Part shown: positions 47,948 to 59,951 of the stretch, piece after piece
Numbering within the stretch: the first letter of the stretch is position 1
How the letters are laid out: each line of letters opens with the position of its first letter
DNA from: Quillaja saponaria
Lineage: Eukaryota > Streptophyta > Magnoliopsida > Fabales > Quillajaceae
Assembly: GCA_029379385.1 (NCBI GenBank)
Contig: CM055611.1
Location: 22,100,092-22,164,091, forward strand
Direction of reading: 5' to 3'
Length of the DNA stretch: 64,000 nt
The notes under the pieces: generated by a model
Told to the model about the DNA's origin: nothing
Database searches by the model: none
What the model saw: only the letters and a program-made list of their open reading frames with translations
Position numbers and translations under genes: made by a program

Positions 47948-50526
47948 TTAGCATTTTATTCCCTTCAATTGTTTCACTTTCTGAAAATCAGAGGATGGAA
48001 ATTCTTTTCCACCTCCCAAGGTAGTTGAGACATACAATTAAATGTGAACTTGGCACCTTTTTCATCGATGACTTCTCTGGGAAAGGGAATTCGGACTTCA
48101 AATATACCTTTTTGAGGGGAGAAGAGACGCAAGTCAAAGTCTTATTGGTCAACCCATATCATCTTTGCTTCTGAGACCTAGCAAGAAAAGTGAATACCAC
48201 AAGAACATGGTTAGCTGAAAAAGGTAAAAAAAGAAGAAAAATATTTCTAAAAGAAGATAATATTAGACAATTTGTTTCGTGGTCCACCCATTTTCTATAA
48301 TCCTATTTTCTGTCTAACATTTTCTTTTAATATACTATGTGCTGCGTAGGTCATAAAACATGTACCATGGTCATGGTCACTTAAACCTCCTATGTACTGC
48401 ATAAGTCATAAAACATCTCTACCGAGGTCATGGTCACTTAAACCTCCTATATGTCATTTGATGAATTTTTTTTACATGTACGTTTCATTCTATGTAATTC
48501 AGCCTTAGATTTCCTTTGTTAAAGTTGTCAACCCAACTAATGATTGTCAAGTTAGATCAAACCTTCAATAATGAGGGTTTGAGCAATTGAAGTACCACAA
48601 CATACTAGTAAAAGTAAGAGATATTGGATTAGTGCAAACCTGAAACTCAAAATCAACATATAAATTGCAAAAGCAAGTAACATCTTCCAGATTGTTGGTA
48701 TTAATCTCATTCACCAGCTTTTCTCCAAAATCTCAAAGAGGTTCAGGTTGTGCATCTCTATAATCTGAGGAATTGATCCCTACACCATCCTGGAAAGATG
48801 TAAACATCAGTTTTGCCCTTGGCCATAAGTCAATATCAGCATCAAGACAACAGGAGAAAGTGCTGACTCAGAAGAGATGACCAACGCACAAGGAAATATG
48901 ACACGAATAACAATATAAAACCTGACACACATTGAAGTCTTCCATCTGCAATATTCTCTCTACAGCTACAACATATATAAGATTTTCATCAACTTGTTCT
49001 CCAAACCTCTTCGTCCTTAAAGAAGCAAGCCGCTGCAGTAATGGCATTCAATGTTCAAATAACTGTTTGACTAGAGGATTAGATAGACAAAAAACAGAAC
49101 ATCAAGTTCAATAACACAGAGCAGTATCGGATAGATGGCTCAAGTGCCAGCAAATTAAGTCAGCTACTTGACTGTGGAAAAGGCAAGGAAGAAACTAACA
49201 ATGGGGTTGAGGACTAAGCATGTTATAAGGAAATTTCTACGGTGATGCCTTACTTCTAATTAACAGATCTATTATTCAGCAAGTGATTAATAAATCATAA
49301 AAAACTACGACAACTAAAAAGATGACCTCATGCAACCTGAACTACAACACTACAAGTCTATTGTCAAAGTCAGCCATACAAATGCTAGGTAATATTTGAC
49401 AGGAGAACTGGATCCAATTGTCCAGGAAAGCCTCTACAGGAATTTGCCAGGTCAACTGAGAAATCATCAAGAGGAAATGAATGGTCAGACAATTCCAACA
49501 CCACCCAGCATACAAAAGGTACCCTAAGGGATGTGATTCCTGAAAGCTAGATGATATATAGCATACTATCTCCATTAAATGTAAATGTGATAGCTCATAG
49601 AGAAATAACATGGAAAAAGCAAGCAACATATTTGGATTTTTGTGGAGCTTAACATTCTCAAATCTCAATAGATAGCCATCTGAAAGATTCTGCAGACCCT
49701 TCCAATACCATATATCAAGATTCATCGTCCAAATTGCAAGTAAAAGATGGGTCAGGTGCCAACTGCCAAAGGGAAGCTGCAGCATTCGAACTTCATCATA
49801 ATTAGAAAAACAAATGAAAATATCAACTCATTCTCATATGTAATTAGTTCAAAAGTAAAGCAGCATCTCTAAGGCAAGTCAACAATGATGCCCAACCAAA
49901 ATTTTCCCTTCAATTTCTAGCTGGCTGAAGGTTAATTAGAAGCTTCGTACGAGATAGGATTATAGTTTACCTTCAAAACAATCATGTCCTCTGGTTTGTC
50001 AAGGCTTCCTTCATTCCTTGAAATGTACACTGTGGTGTCCGCACTGGTCTAACTGATTAACCAGCAACTTACAGCTGTCAAATACAAAGGCCTTTAAGTA
50101 TTAAGAAAAAAAATAGAATGAGAGAGTGAGGTGAAAGAAGCACCTGAACATGAAGGCTAGACCTCCTGTCGAGAGAGAACTGCCTATTGGTGGAATTCAA
50201 GCACAATACCGGCGTCCCTTCTGGGTCAACCGCAAAACGAACGCCAATGCCTAAAGGCTAACCCTCTAGACTCAACGTTTAAAGCGCACCCACAGAAGCC
50301 AACTCCATAATTGTCCTTGAAACCTCAGCTGGAAAAGGCTTATATTACTCCTTAATTCTACATGGGTTCGCCTTGATACAGTCGAAAGTGAGTACTTTAG
50401 AGTCTTAAACGAAGAATTACGAAATGAAACTCCTTTTGGAGAAAGAAATTGGGTTCTTGTTATGGGTCTCAAGGAAGTGACTGAACGTGCAAAATGCCTT
50501 GTGAGAGATTGGGTTTGAAGAAGCAT
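47948..50526 (-). pseudogene. GluTR-binding protein (PGR7-like), copy 2, near full length
   Basis: The first exon starts at the ATG at 50526 with a Ser/Arg-rich plastid transit-like sequence. It continues as PFPAEVSRTIMELASVGAL, then hits TAA (50279-50281) where Ser is expected and TAG (50258-50260) where Trp is expected, before LGIGVRFAVDPEGTPVLCLN. Later pieces: about 50056-49972 (frameshifted, SLDKPED), about 49028-48938 (RFGEQVDENLIYVVAVER), about 48791-48643 (TGA replacing Arg in PEPL*DF) and about 48190-47948 (a stop after MIWVDQ). It is a pseudogene with at least four independent lesions. Introns hold no other gene. It shares its order with UGT copy 2, as copy 1 does with UGT copy 1. 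Confidence 0.85.
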
Positions 50527-50833
50527 AAGTTTAAAGTAAATTTGAAGTCTTTGAAATCCAAGATTACACATTGTTCCGCAGTCGGAGAGAAAAACCTATT
50601 GATGTAGAAAGATGAAGACTTTCAGAATAACAGTTTGGAGGTGCTGTTGAACTTGCGATTAGAGAAGAAAGATGATGACGAGTCTAAAAGATGTCGTTTT
50701 TGTGTAGCACTGTCGTGTTTCAACCACGCTATAAGTAATAGACAACACAAAAAGTTGGGTGCCGTTTGTAGACTCCAAAACGGCTTTAGTTTACTGCTTT
50801 CTATCTGTATTCTCTGCTCATTCACTCTCACAA

Positions 50834-53800
50834 ATGAAGGCAACAAGGAGAAGCTGGTGCAGACAGTCCCGACCAGTTTCCCTTTCTTCCAATCTGTGCT
50901 CATTACATTTTTCCCGCCAAATTAACTTCCCTTACCAACAGAAGCCATGTATGCTTCTACGGTTTACACACTCCAAAGGTGAGGTGGTACACATCTCGTT
51001 TTATTTCCTGTTGCGCTTTGTTGTAAAATCAACTGGATAACTTTGAATTTCTTTTGCTCTTTTAGGTCTTAAGTTGTATGGAAATGGGCTATTTCAATCA
51101 ACTTGTGTTGTAACAAATGCTGTCTATGGAAGGGAGGATGGGTACGGGTCTAGTTGGGACGACCAACCCTTTGAAATTCTTCCAAATGGTAAAAAGGCTT
51201 ACTTGGATGAACAAGATATAGTTACATTTCTTGATCCTCCTAAGGAGTTAATGCCCATTAGACCCAGCTTCTTATAATCCTGCTGCATATATCTGGTCAG
51301 TACTTTTCCCCATTCAGTTTTTGAGGTTAAGGTTATTCTAATTCAGTTGTTGGGTAATTTTTTGTCTTTTCTTTTCTTCTTTGGTGGAACTAAAACACCA
51401 GAAAATGCATAGTTGATCAATTGTGTATCATTATGCTGCTTTTTTCTTCATTGCTTATTATATTCTTTTTGTTTCTTAAGTTGTTTTGATGGAATATCTA
51501 CTACTTATTATTACTACTGTACACTTATTAAGAGATTGAGGAATCTCTAAATTAATGAGCTTGTAGTACTGACATGTAAAAATATATTTATTTTTTTCTG
51601 TGTAAAAGGGGATATGTTCTTATGAAATTGATTTGATTATCTGTAAATTGATGAACTTATTGTATAAACATGAAACAAGTAAACTTGTAACTTACAGAAA
51701 CTTTATTATTGGGATCAATAGTGTAGGAAAACTTAATAATTACATCATTCATATTGGTAAGTGCAAAAACTCTTCATTTTACATGGAATTTCTTGGTCAC
51801 CTTCATTTAAGGTCTTTCTATGTCCATCTTAGTTCATAATTGACATTCATAACCACGATGCATTGGATGAACATACTCCAGTTTGCACATGTAAACAGTA
51901 AGTCAGTCTGGATCCTACTTAAGCTGTCTGATTTTATAGTCAATTACCTTACTGACTCTGTTGCAACAAATATGACTTGACATTTGACTGTACTAGTGAG
52001 GATGCACGGCTTGCTACAACTGAGATTTAGATTTTGTTTTGTTTACCTCTTCTTTTGCATGGGTAATAAAGTAGGAATTTCATTGTAACAATTTTTTGTT
52101 TCATTGATTGTATGGTGACACTGGCAGTTCTTAACCTACAACTAGTTTCTTTTCTTCATCTGCAGGAAAAAAATTGAAGAAATTCCTGAGGAAAGGCGAC
52201 ATCGACTGCTGCACTTGCTTGCAACCTAGGTCTTCACTAGTCGATTATCGGCCTTCACTTTTATCTTTTATTCTTTCTTTTTATTTAAAAGGAGTTCTTA
52301 TTCTCTTCCTTGTACTCTTCTTTTTTCTTTGAAATTATGAATAATGTTTCTTTTTCATAAAAAAAGGTCATATAAATATGTGCAACCATTGATATGCTTG
52401 GCAGATATATGCAGGCTTATATCAAGGGCTTGGCAGGTAGCTGGCACAAGATATGAGGATCCTAAGTTAGCAAACAGAACTGCATCTAAGTTATTGTCCT
52501 ATGAAGATGATGTGATGCTTGAATATTATAACTGTCGAACAAGTGGTGGTAAGTAATTTATATATTGCTGTTGCTATATGATCATAGTTATAAAGTTTTT
52601 GGAAATATCGCAATTCTGTGTAAAGGGAACATAGCTTGAAAATGTATAAAAAAGAAGAAGCTCAAGTGGATGGACGAATAGTCACGGGATAGTTTTTTCC
52701 TATGCTGATAATATTAAACACTTGAATCATGAAGTTTGGTACTTGCACTAGAAATCATGGTCATGTTAGAATCAAATGCCTTTTTCTACTTCCCCAGCCT
52801 GTCTTCATTTATATGTTCCTCTTGTAGCACCTCTTTTGGCTTCAAATATATTTCTACTATGCATAATTCTTTCCATGATTCACTTTCTACAAGCATAACT
52901 GTAAACCCTTACATCAACGCCTCTGTTTTTGTTGAAACAATTACTCATGGATTCACCTATATTTCACTCTGTTGCGTAGGACCAATGCCTATTGCTTGGA
53001 TAAATGTCTTCAAGAAGGTGAAGTTTACCCTTTCCTTTTTGCTTTCATTTCTTCTTTAAAGTAAATTTGGAGGTTTTGATGATCTCCTGCTTAGCAGGCT
53101 TTATTTTCTTCCAAGGACAGGAAGGCCTATGGACGAATAATTGGTAATCTCTTCAACTTTTTAAATAATTACTCATAATCTTTTAAGTACTTACTTCTGC
53201 ATCATTCTTAGATGTCAACCACCTCCTAGACTCATACTGCTTTTGGATGCAACTGTTCACTTCTATCTCCAATCCTCTACAATACTTTCCAGTTTAGTTG
53301 TGTTGGATGTTTCTTATATTATTTGTTATAGAATACTTTGGGCTTATTGGAAAACTTCATTATGGTAATATATATTTATTGAATTCATATAGGAACAATA
53401 GATTATTATGGTCAGAGATACTAAAGGGGAAAAAATGAAGGGAATCAAAGGACAAAACTTCTGATGTTTGGTCAATACATTTCTTCTCTCCACTATTTCA
53501 GGCATCATGATATTTACTTCTGTTTCTTTATATAGATATTCACTGGACATGGATTTAGAGTGAAACATACTTCTATTGGAAACATGGAGTTATGGGTAAC
53601 TTGGTAATATATGTTGATTTATATTTATTTGCCAAAAAGATAATAATAATAATGTAGGTCTCCAGAACCTGCATTACTTATTCATGTTCAGCTTCATTAT
53701 ATGATTACATGGTTTCTAGGTTGTATGTTAGTATACTGAAGATGAAATGAGTTGAACTATATCTTGCTAATTGTCTACTCCATATTCAAAATTAATTATA

Positions 53801-54544
53801 TTTTGATCAAGGATCCTTTGGATAACTACTTGCTGGTTGTATTCTTCAATGTTCCAGGAACCAAGGTTAAGTTGTCTATAACTATTAACTTAGAAAATTC
53901 TTACAATACAGGTGGATCAGTTGTAGCTGCATTTGCTAATTCTATTGCTCCATTATATTTCATGGTTAGTCAACTGAAGGAAGTGATGTCCACGGAGCAA
54001 CCCTGTGATCTAGCATATGAATTTGGAGATGGACTTTTTGATATTCAAGATTTTCCACAAGGCTTTCCACGGCCAGGTGATGTATTGTTTACTTTTACTC
54101 TCTTTTGCAATAAGGTCACAGTGACTCTATGTTTTCTTGGCATGCGTTTTTATTGAACTCTAAATCTTTACTTGGTCATTCCCTTGGTACAATATGATAT
54201 GTATGTATGCATGGATGAATGAACCTACTTCATGTTTACTTGAACCTACTTCATGTTTACCAAGTAAGTAAGATACTATGCCCTTAGTAGTATAGCCTGC
54301 CTTGTCATAATCTACTGTAAATCCTTCTTATTGTTTTGTTTGTGTTTTTGCAGCCAAACATCCATATCCTTTCAACGATCAGCTTGTTATATATGTTCGT
54401 TATCTAGGACCAGGAGTTTCTGTAGGGCAAGCATGGCAAGAAGGAAAGGCCTTAGAGCAGGTACCTCGAAAATTATGTGGTGAGATTTTAATGGTGAAAG
54501 ATTATACTGAATTACGAAGAAAATCAGTAAAAGAATCTAAATAG
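50834..54544 (+). pseudogene. Organelle-targeted conserved plant protein (EMB2737-like), two frameshifts
   Basis: Eight exons by splice signals and phase: 50834-50978, 51066-51295, 52166-52229, 52415-52548, 52980-53017, 53116-53143, 53912-54076 and 54354-54544. The N-terminus (MKATRRSWCRQSRPVS) looks like a plastid or mitochondrial transit peptide. Conserved parts include FQSTCVVTNAVYGREDGYGS, PEERRHRLLHLL, AYEFGDGLFDIQDFP and YLGPGVSVGQAWQEGK. I recall similar sequence as Arabidopsis EMB2737 but cannot confirm it. Exon 2 is one base too long (near 51254, before LDPASYNPAAYIW). Exon 3 is also one base too long (extra T near 52220). The orphan exon 3 at 43780 has the right length. As sequenced it cannot encode the full protein. 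Confidence 0.7.
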
Positions 54545-55593
54545 CTTTCTTGAGAAGACAGTGAAAGATTATGCTGTAAACAATGTTGGAACAAAGATAA
54601 CTTTTATGTACAACTAGAAGCCCTGGGATTATGGCTAATGTGAAAAATAGCGATCAATGAGGTGGTAAAATGGACAGCATCTCAAAGAAAATCTTGCAAG
54701 CAAAAAACATGTATAATTAAGTAAGGCTTCATTAGGTATAAGAGAAACTGCTGCATGAAGCCATGGACTATGAGAAGCTTCAGAAAGAAATTTGGTCCAT
54801 GTTTACTAAGCCATGAGCCCATGCTATTTTTCTTGTTTCTGCAAATTGTTAGTAAATTTGCGTGCATGAAATTTCCAACCTAAGCAGGGAGCAATGACTC
54901 ACAGTATTATGTTAATCAAATTATCAACAGATTACAAATAATTTTTTAGAGGTTGGTCTACCATTTGTGTTTAGATTCTGTATACCTATCATTTCAAATT
55001 GCAACTTGTAATTTCTGCGACCATAAAACTCTCCAGCGTTATTAGACATCTTCCAGGTGAATCTGTTTATATGATAAGGTATGTACTAGGTAGATGAATG
55101 CTGTAATTGTTATCATAATCAGCCCCTTATATTGGAAGGGCCAATTGTACAAAAGTATCATATGGTTGACTACTCCACAAAACCGACACATGCATGTGTT
55201 GAGTTCTATACTACTTAGTAAAAGGGAAGAATGCAGATAAAAGAAAGAAGAAACCATCTCATTTCATTGTCAACAACTCAAGAATCATGAAGTGAATTCG
55301 GTAAGGTGTCTTATATATGATCATATGTTATGACGTAACTTAAACTAAGAGTGTCATGACTAGGTACAACCTACAATGTAAAAGTGGATGGAATTTGAGT
55401 AGAGGTATTAGATTCCATTTTTTTTTTTTCGAGTTAGGCTATATATATGTAAATTAACATTTTACTCTGCACAAAAACTTAAGGAGAAGAATGGCTCAAT
55501 TCAACACAAATTGAAAAAAATTGAGTCCAAGTTTAGAAACATTAATCAGTCTCTCTGCTGATTATTAATTAATTGACTCACATATAATATATA
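54545..55593. other. Spacer
   Basis: No gene or clear repeat seen on either strand, apart from short AT-rich runs. The region presumably includes the 3' UTR of the upstream gene. Confidence 0.5.
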
Positions 55594-56027
55594 TACGTTG
55601 TAATTATTTTCTTTAATTTCCTTAATTTTCTAATTTGATGCTTGATTGAATAATTACAAATATTCCACATTTGTTAATCTGTATGGGATTAATTAATTTC
55701 ACGTCTATCACTTGCATTATATATATTTCCTCATCATTAATAAACAAAATGTGATCAGTTCCAATTAATAATCGGAAGTGAAGGAGCTACACAATAGTCA
55801 TGCACCAAATTACATCGATTATAATTAATTTTATTAATCAATCACAAAATTACAATCCCATAGTTTTACAGTTTAATTTTTTGTGTCTATAAAAACAACC
55901 AAAAAAATTAGAAACTTGATTGTGAATACTGAATTGGAGTTCGTACATAGCAATACCATCCCTGTTTAGAGAGAAAAGTAATTACAATATGGGCGGAGTA
56001 AGTTCATCAATGGCTTCGAAAATGGCT
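55594..56027 (-). repeat. Dispersed repeat, inverted copy of 5438-5862
   Basis: The minus strand aligns with 5438-5862. The minus strand also encodes GGFGGEIAIFEAIDELTPP followed by a stop, so it may be the 3' end of an unrecognised gene with its UTR. Beyond 56027 the two copies have nothing in common. Confidence 0.75.
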
Positions 56028-56564
56028 ATCTCACCTCCAAACCCACCATCCTACATCATATCTCAAGAAGAAAAGAGTAGACGTTTACTGTTGGATTCAA
56101 GTTGATGACACGCCATGGAAATCAGATTATAGCATTCTATGTGACTGCAAAACCCATGACCAAAGTAACCATTCTTTTTTTTTTGGTAAGACAAATTAAC
56201 CATTCTTTACTCATGAAAATGCTACTGATATAAGCATTATATCAACCTCAGTCAACGTTTAACTGTCAACGTCATTGGGTAAGTTCTAATTACTTGTTCT
56301 CTTTCCATTTTCTTTTATATATATATAATTATAAAACCCCAGCTTTTTTAAAGTTTAAATCTATCTATATATATAGGTATGCTTATTCTGGCTATGGACA
56401 ATCATCTGGAAAGGTGCGTAATAAAAAATACTTTGCATACATTACACATATATAGAAATTGATATGTCGTCTTTAACACTTTTGTATAATCATTCACATA
56501 TTTTTTTATTTTATATGTATGATATATGTATGCAGTCAAGTGAATAAAATACATACGGTGATAT

Positions 56565-59201
56565 TGATCAAGACCAACAAGGAGGAATGTCACACCTTGA
56601 AGTAGTAGGAAGTAGAAGTGTACGCCTTGAGCTGATAAAAGGCTCCTAAATGCAGCAATCAGGAGTAAGAAGGCAAGTGCAAGTTATTTCTTGTAAATCT
56701 TGTTCATTTTCTTCACAGGGGGTCTGGGAGTTGCTTCTTGATGTTCTTTTATTTTGTTGAGCTCAGAGATCCCACTATCAGAAGTTCCTCTGCTCAGTTG
56801 GTAACTCATGGCCTATTCCCTCTCTTCAGCAGCTAAAAGGTCAGGCTCTGAAGAGCGACCTGCTTTCTTGGTGACAACCCATTCGTATGAGCTTCCTAAC
56901 TGGAACAACCCAGATGCCGTAGCATTGAATTTGGTCACTGACATTGTGTTTGCAAACAACAGGTAAGGAACAATGAAGGGAAAGGATTTTGAAGCAGGAA
57001 TAATGCTCAGGAATGACATGACTACAGGGACATGACAAATAACCCAGACAGGTAGCTCAGCTTCAGGAACAAACATAGTCAAAGGAAGGATAATGCAAAA
57101 TAAGGTGAAAGAATAGAATGGGAAGATTAGCTTCCTAAGCAGAAAGAATAGCAATATAAGGTTTGCTTTCTTCCAGAACCTAATCTGCAATGTTATAAAA
57201 GTTAAAACATGCTTAGAATAGGATACTACCAAAAAATACAATATATAGAAATCACAAAGAGAATCCATGAGCAAGTGATACCTTGGAAGTTATGACTGCT
57301 GGAAGGCACAAACGGAAAAGATGCATGGGACCAGAATGCCACCGGTTTTGTTGTTTTCTGAAAGCTTCATACGATTCAGGAAGCTTACAAAGCACCTGAA
57401 AGTGAATCATGTAGGACAATTGTCAACAGTGCTTAAGTATTATTGCCTAAATAAACCCAACATCAGGTGAAATTGCTAATTTTCCAATTATCACACATAA
57501 TTCCTTTGTAAACCCAACTTCATCCTATTTTCCCAGATCCCCCACACCAGAAATATCATCCTTGATTGTAGGCACAATATCATAATGTAATGAAATTGGG
57601 AGGATTGGCCTGAGCTGGTAGAAAAGGTTACCTTCACATCATTAAGGAAGATAAATTTCCAACCATTAAGATGGGCACGGACTGCTATATCCATGTCTTC
57701 AACAGTTGTCCTTTCAAGCCAGCCTCCAGATTCTTCAAGTGCTTTGATTCTCCAAACACCAGCGGTGGCATTGAAACCAAAGAAATTAAAGAATACCCCG
57801 TTAACCTGCTGCTCCACCTCAAAATGGAAGCACAAATTGATGTTCTAGAGGCGTGTCAACAAGTTCTCTTCCTCGTTGACAAAAGGCCACCTAGCCTGAA
57901 CCAAAGCCAGCTCAGGATTGTCCTGCAAAACAACATAGGATGAAAACTAGAACATATTGGCTACAAAATAACCAAAAGGAGCTATAAAAGTTTTAGTCAC
58001 CTTGAAATGTAGAACAGTCTGCTTAAGGAAATCTGGATTTCGTTGGAAATCAACATCAAAAATTGCAACAAACTCATATTCCTTCACATAATCGCAATTC
58101 ATTGCAGACTTCAGATTCCCAGCTTTGTAGCAGGTTCTAACCAATCGATGTTGGTAGATAATATTAACACCTTTCTGGCTCCACTTGTAGACTTCTCCGT
58201 TAAATTAACCACTGTATATTCTCATCATCAGAATCATCTAGAACTTGAATAAGCAAGCGGTCTTTTGGCCAATCAAGTTGGCATACTGCTGAAATTGATT
58301 GTTCGTATACCTGAAGTCAATGCCAAAGCCATTAATTTCAATATTGTGAATAATCCATATTGTACAATTCAGAATACCATTTCCTGTAGCTTCGTCCAAA
58401 CGTATACTATTTAATTACGTATTTGGAATTAGTGGAGCGCTTAAAGTTCAACAGATGTAACAAAAAGAATTTTCATATATAGCAGATGAACTAGAAAATA
58501 ATGAGACTGTTACCTCTCTTTCATTGCAATTTGAACAAGAATCATGGGAAAGTTGCACTTGGACCCTTCCAAATCATCCAACTTGAAAGGATCCACTTCA
58601 CTCATGGGTTTAATTTTCTTGTACTTGATCCAGAAGCAACCTAGACACAGCAGCAAACGATCTGCTGATTGAATTAAGAAGAGAACTACGCATAACGTTG
58701 ACAAAGATTGAATTGGGGGTGCAATGTAGTCAGCTCGCCGCTCCAACCACATAACATAAGCACTGTGAAACCATCCTTCGATCTCCAAAGTTTGTGGGAT
58801 GTGCAAATTATGATTCTGGAAATAGTGCCAACCTTTCATATGGGCAACAACTTCGAAAATGAGAAATGCCAAAACCATGACTAAGAAGGTTAGAATCACT
58901 CTAAACAAAAGGCTTCTCTTGCCAGATTTCTCATTCTCCATAGACACTACTTTACCAAAAAACAATCTTTTCCTAATGGCACCAAGCAATACCCAAACAG
59001 CATTCCCAAGCCAAGCAACACAGCCGACAGCTGGATGTGCCTTTAAGAATAAAACCCATGTAAATTGTTTAGCGTTTCTTCCTCGTTCCTCAGCAACTGA
59101 CTGAAATGCTTAGTCTGGACCATATTCACCACCCCCACTGGATTGCCCTTCCTTGAAGTGTCCTTTGCCCACCACTTAGAAAAATCTAAGCTTGAAGCCA
59201 T
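56565..59201 (-). pseudogene. CSLC: CSLC xyloglucan glucan synthase pseudogene
   Basis: Cellulose-synthase-like C enzymes make the glucan backbone of xyloglucan in the Golgi. Exons run at about 59201-58515, 58312-57998, 57924-57631, 57397-57281 and 57185-56565. Family motifs remain: FDVDFQ (DxD site), [24 protein letters not shown] (Q/RxxRW site) and the C-terminal membrane segments ([11 protein letters not shown]). Lesions include a frameshift after VVN; TCA to TAA at 59112-59110; about 7 bases lost in VQIPMCNER; a TAA plus indel at 58202-58200; CAG to TAG at 57847-57845; an early TAG near 56813; and TAA at 56686-56684. It is a definite pseudogene. Its splice sites still look normal. Confidence 0.92.
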
Positions 59202-59951
59202 TTGTCTCTATCTCTAAAGTGGACAGAGTTTACACACAAAAGAACAAGAAGAAGAAAGTACCACAAACAAATTTCTTAACTTAAAGGATAACCAAGAAAT
59301 GTACAAAAATCCAGGAACCCAATATCGAGAGAAAAAATAATAATAGTAATTTGTCATTAAGAAATTTAAAAAGAAAAATTCCGGTAATGACACATTAATT
59401 TAAAACCTATAAACAGAAAGTAGCAAATCATGTGAGAGAGAGAAAACATTATCTTCTTTAAGAAATAGCAGCAGGGTTTTTGAGTTTTGGTATTATATAC
59501 AAGTTGCAGAAGCAGAAACCATTAAAATGAGCTAGCCCGAGGATTAACTTAATAACATAATTTTATCTGTATAAATTATTAGCAAAACAAATGAAAATGG
59601 ACAAGGAAATAGAAGAGAATGACCACAGATATTGCAAATCCCAAGTGCCATCTGGCTTCTGTTTTTTAATCTAAAGTTGAGCTAAATTGTAACCTATTTA
59701 ATTAAATCTTCAAATATATTTTATCCTAATACTTGAGCTTGGTCTTATAGTTATGGATTTGGTATCTGCTGTTAACCGAATAATGGGAATATTAGGCCCA
59801 AAAATGAAAACCCAGCAACATTAGGAATAGGCCCAAGAACAAAATTAGTGTTCCGTCTTGTAAACGGCCATAAGGTGCTGGTATCATTTTTTCCTGAGCT
59901 GAGCAACCCTGACTGAAAGCAGAACCAGAAGCAGCGAATCGAAGAGAAACC

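Noticed and set aside
49342..49785. 147-codon minus-strand open frame between GluTR-binding-protein exons
   Set aside because: It lies in an intron of the pseudogene. The copy 1 equivalent is truncated, and no conserved domain is seen.
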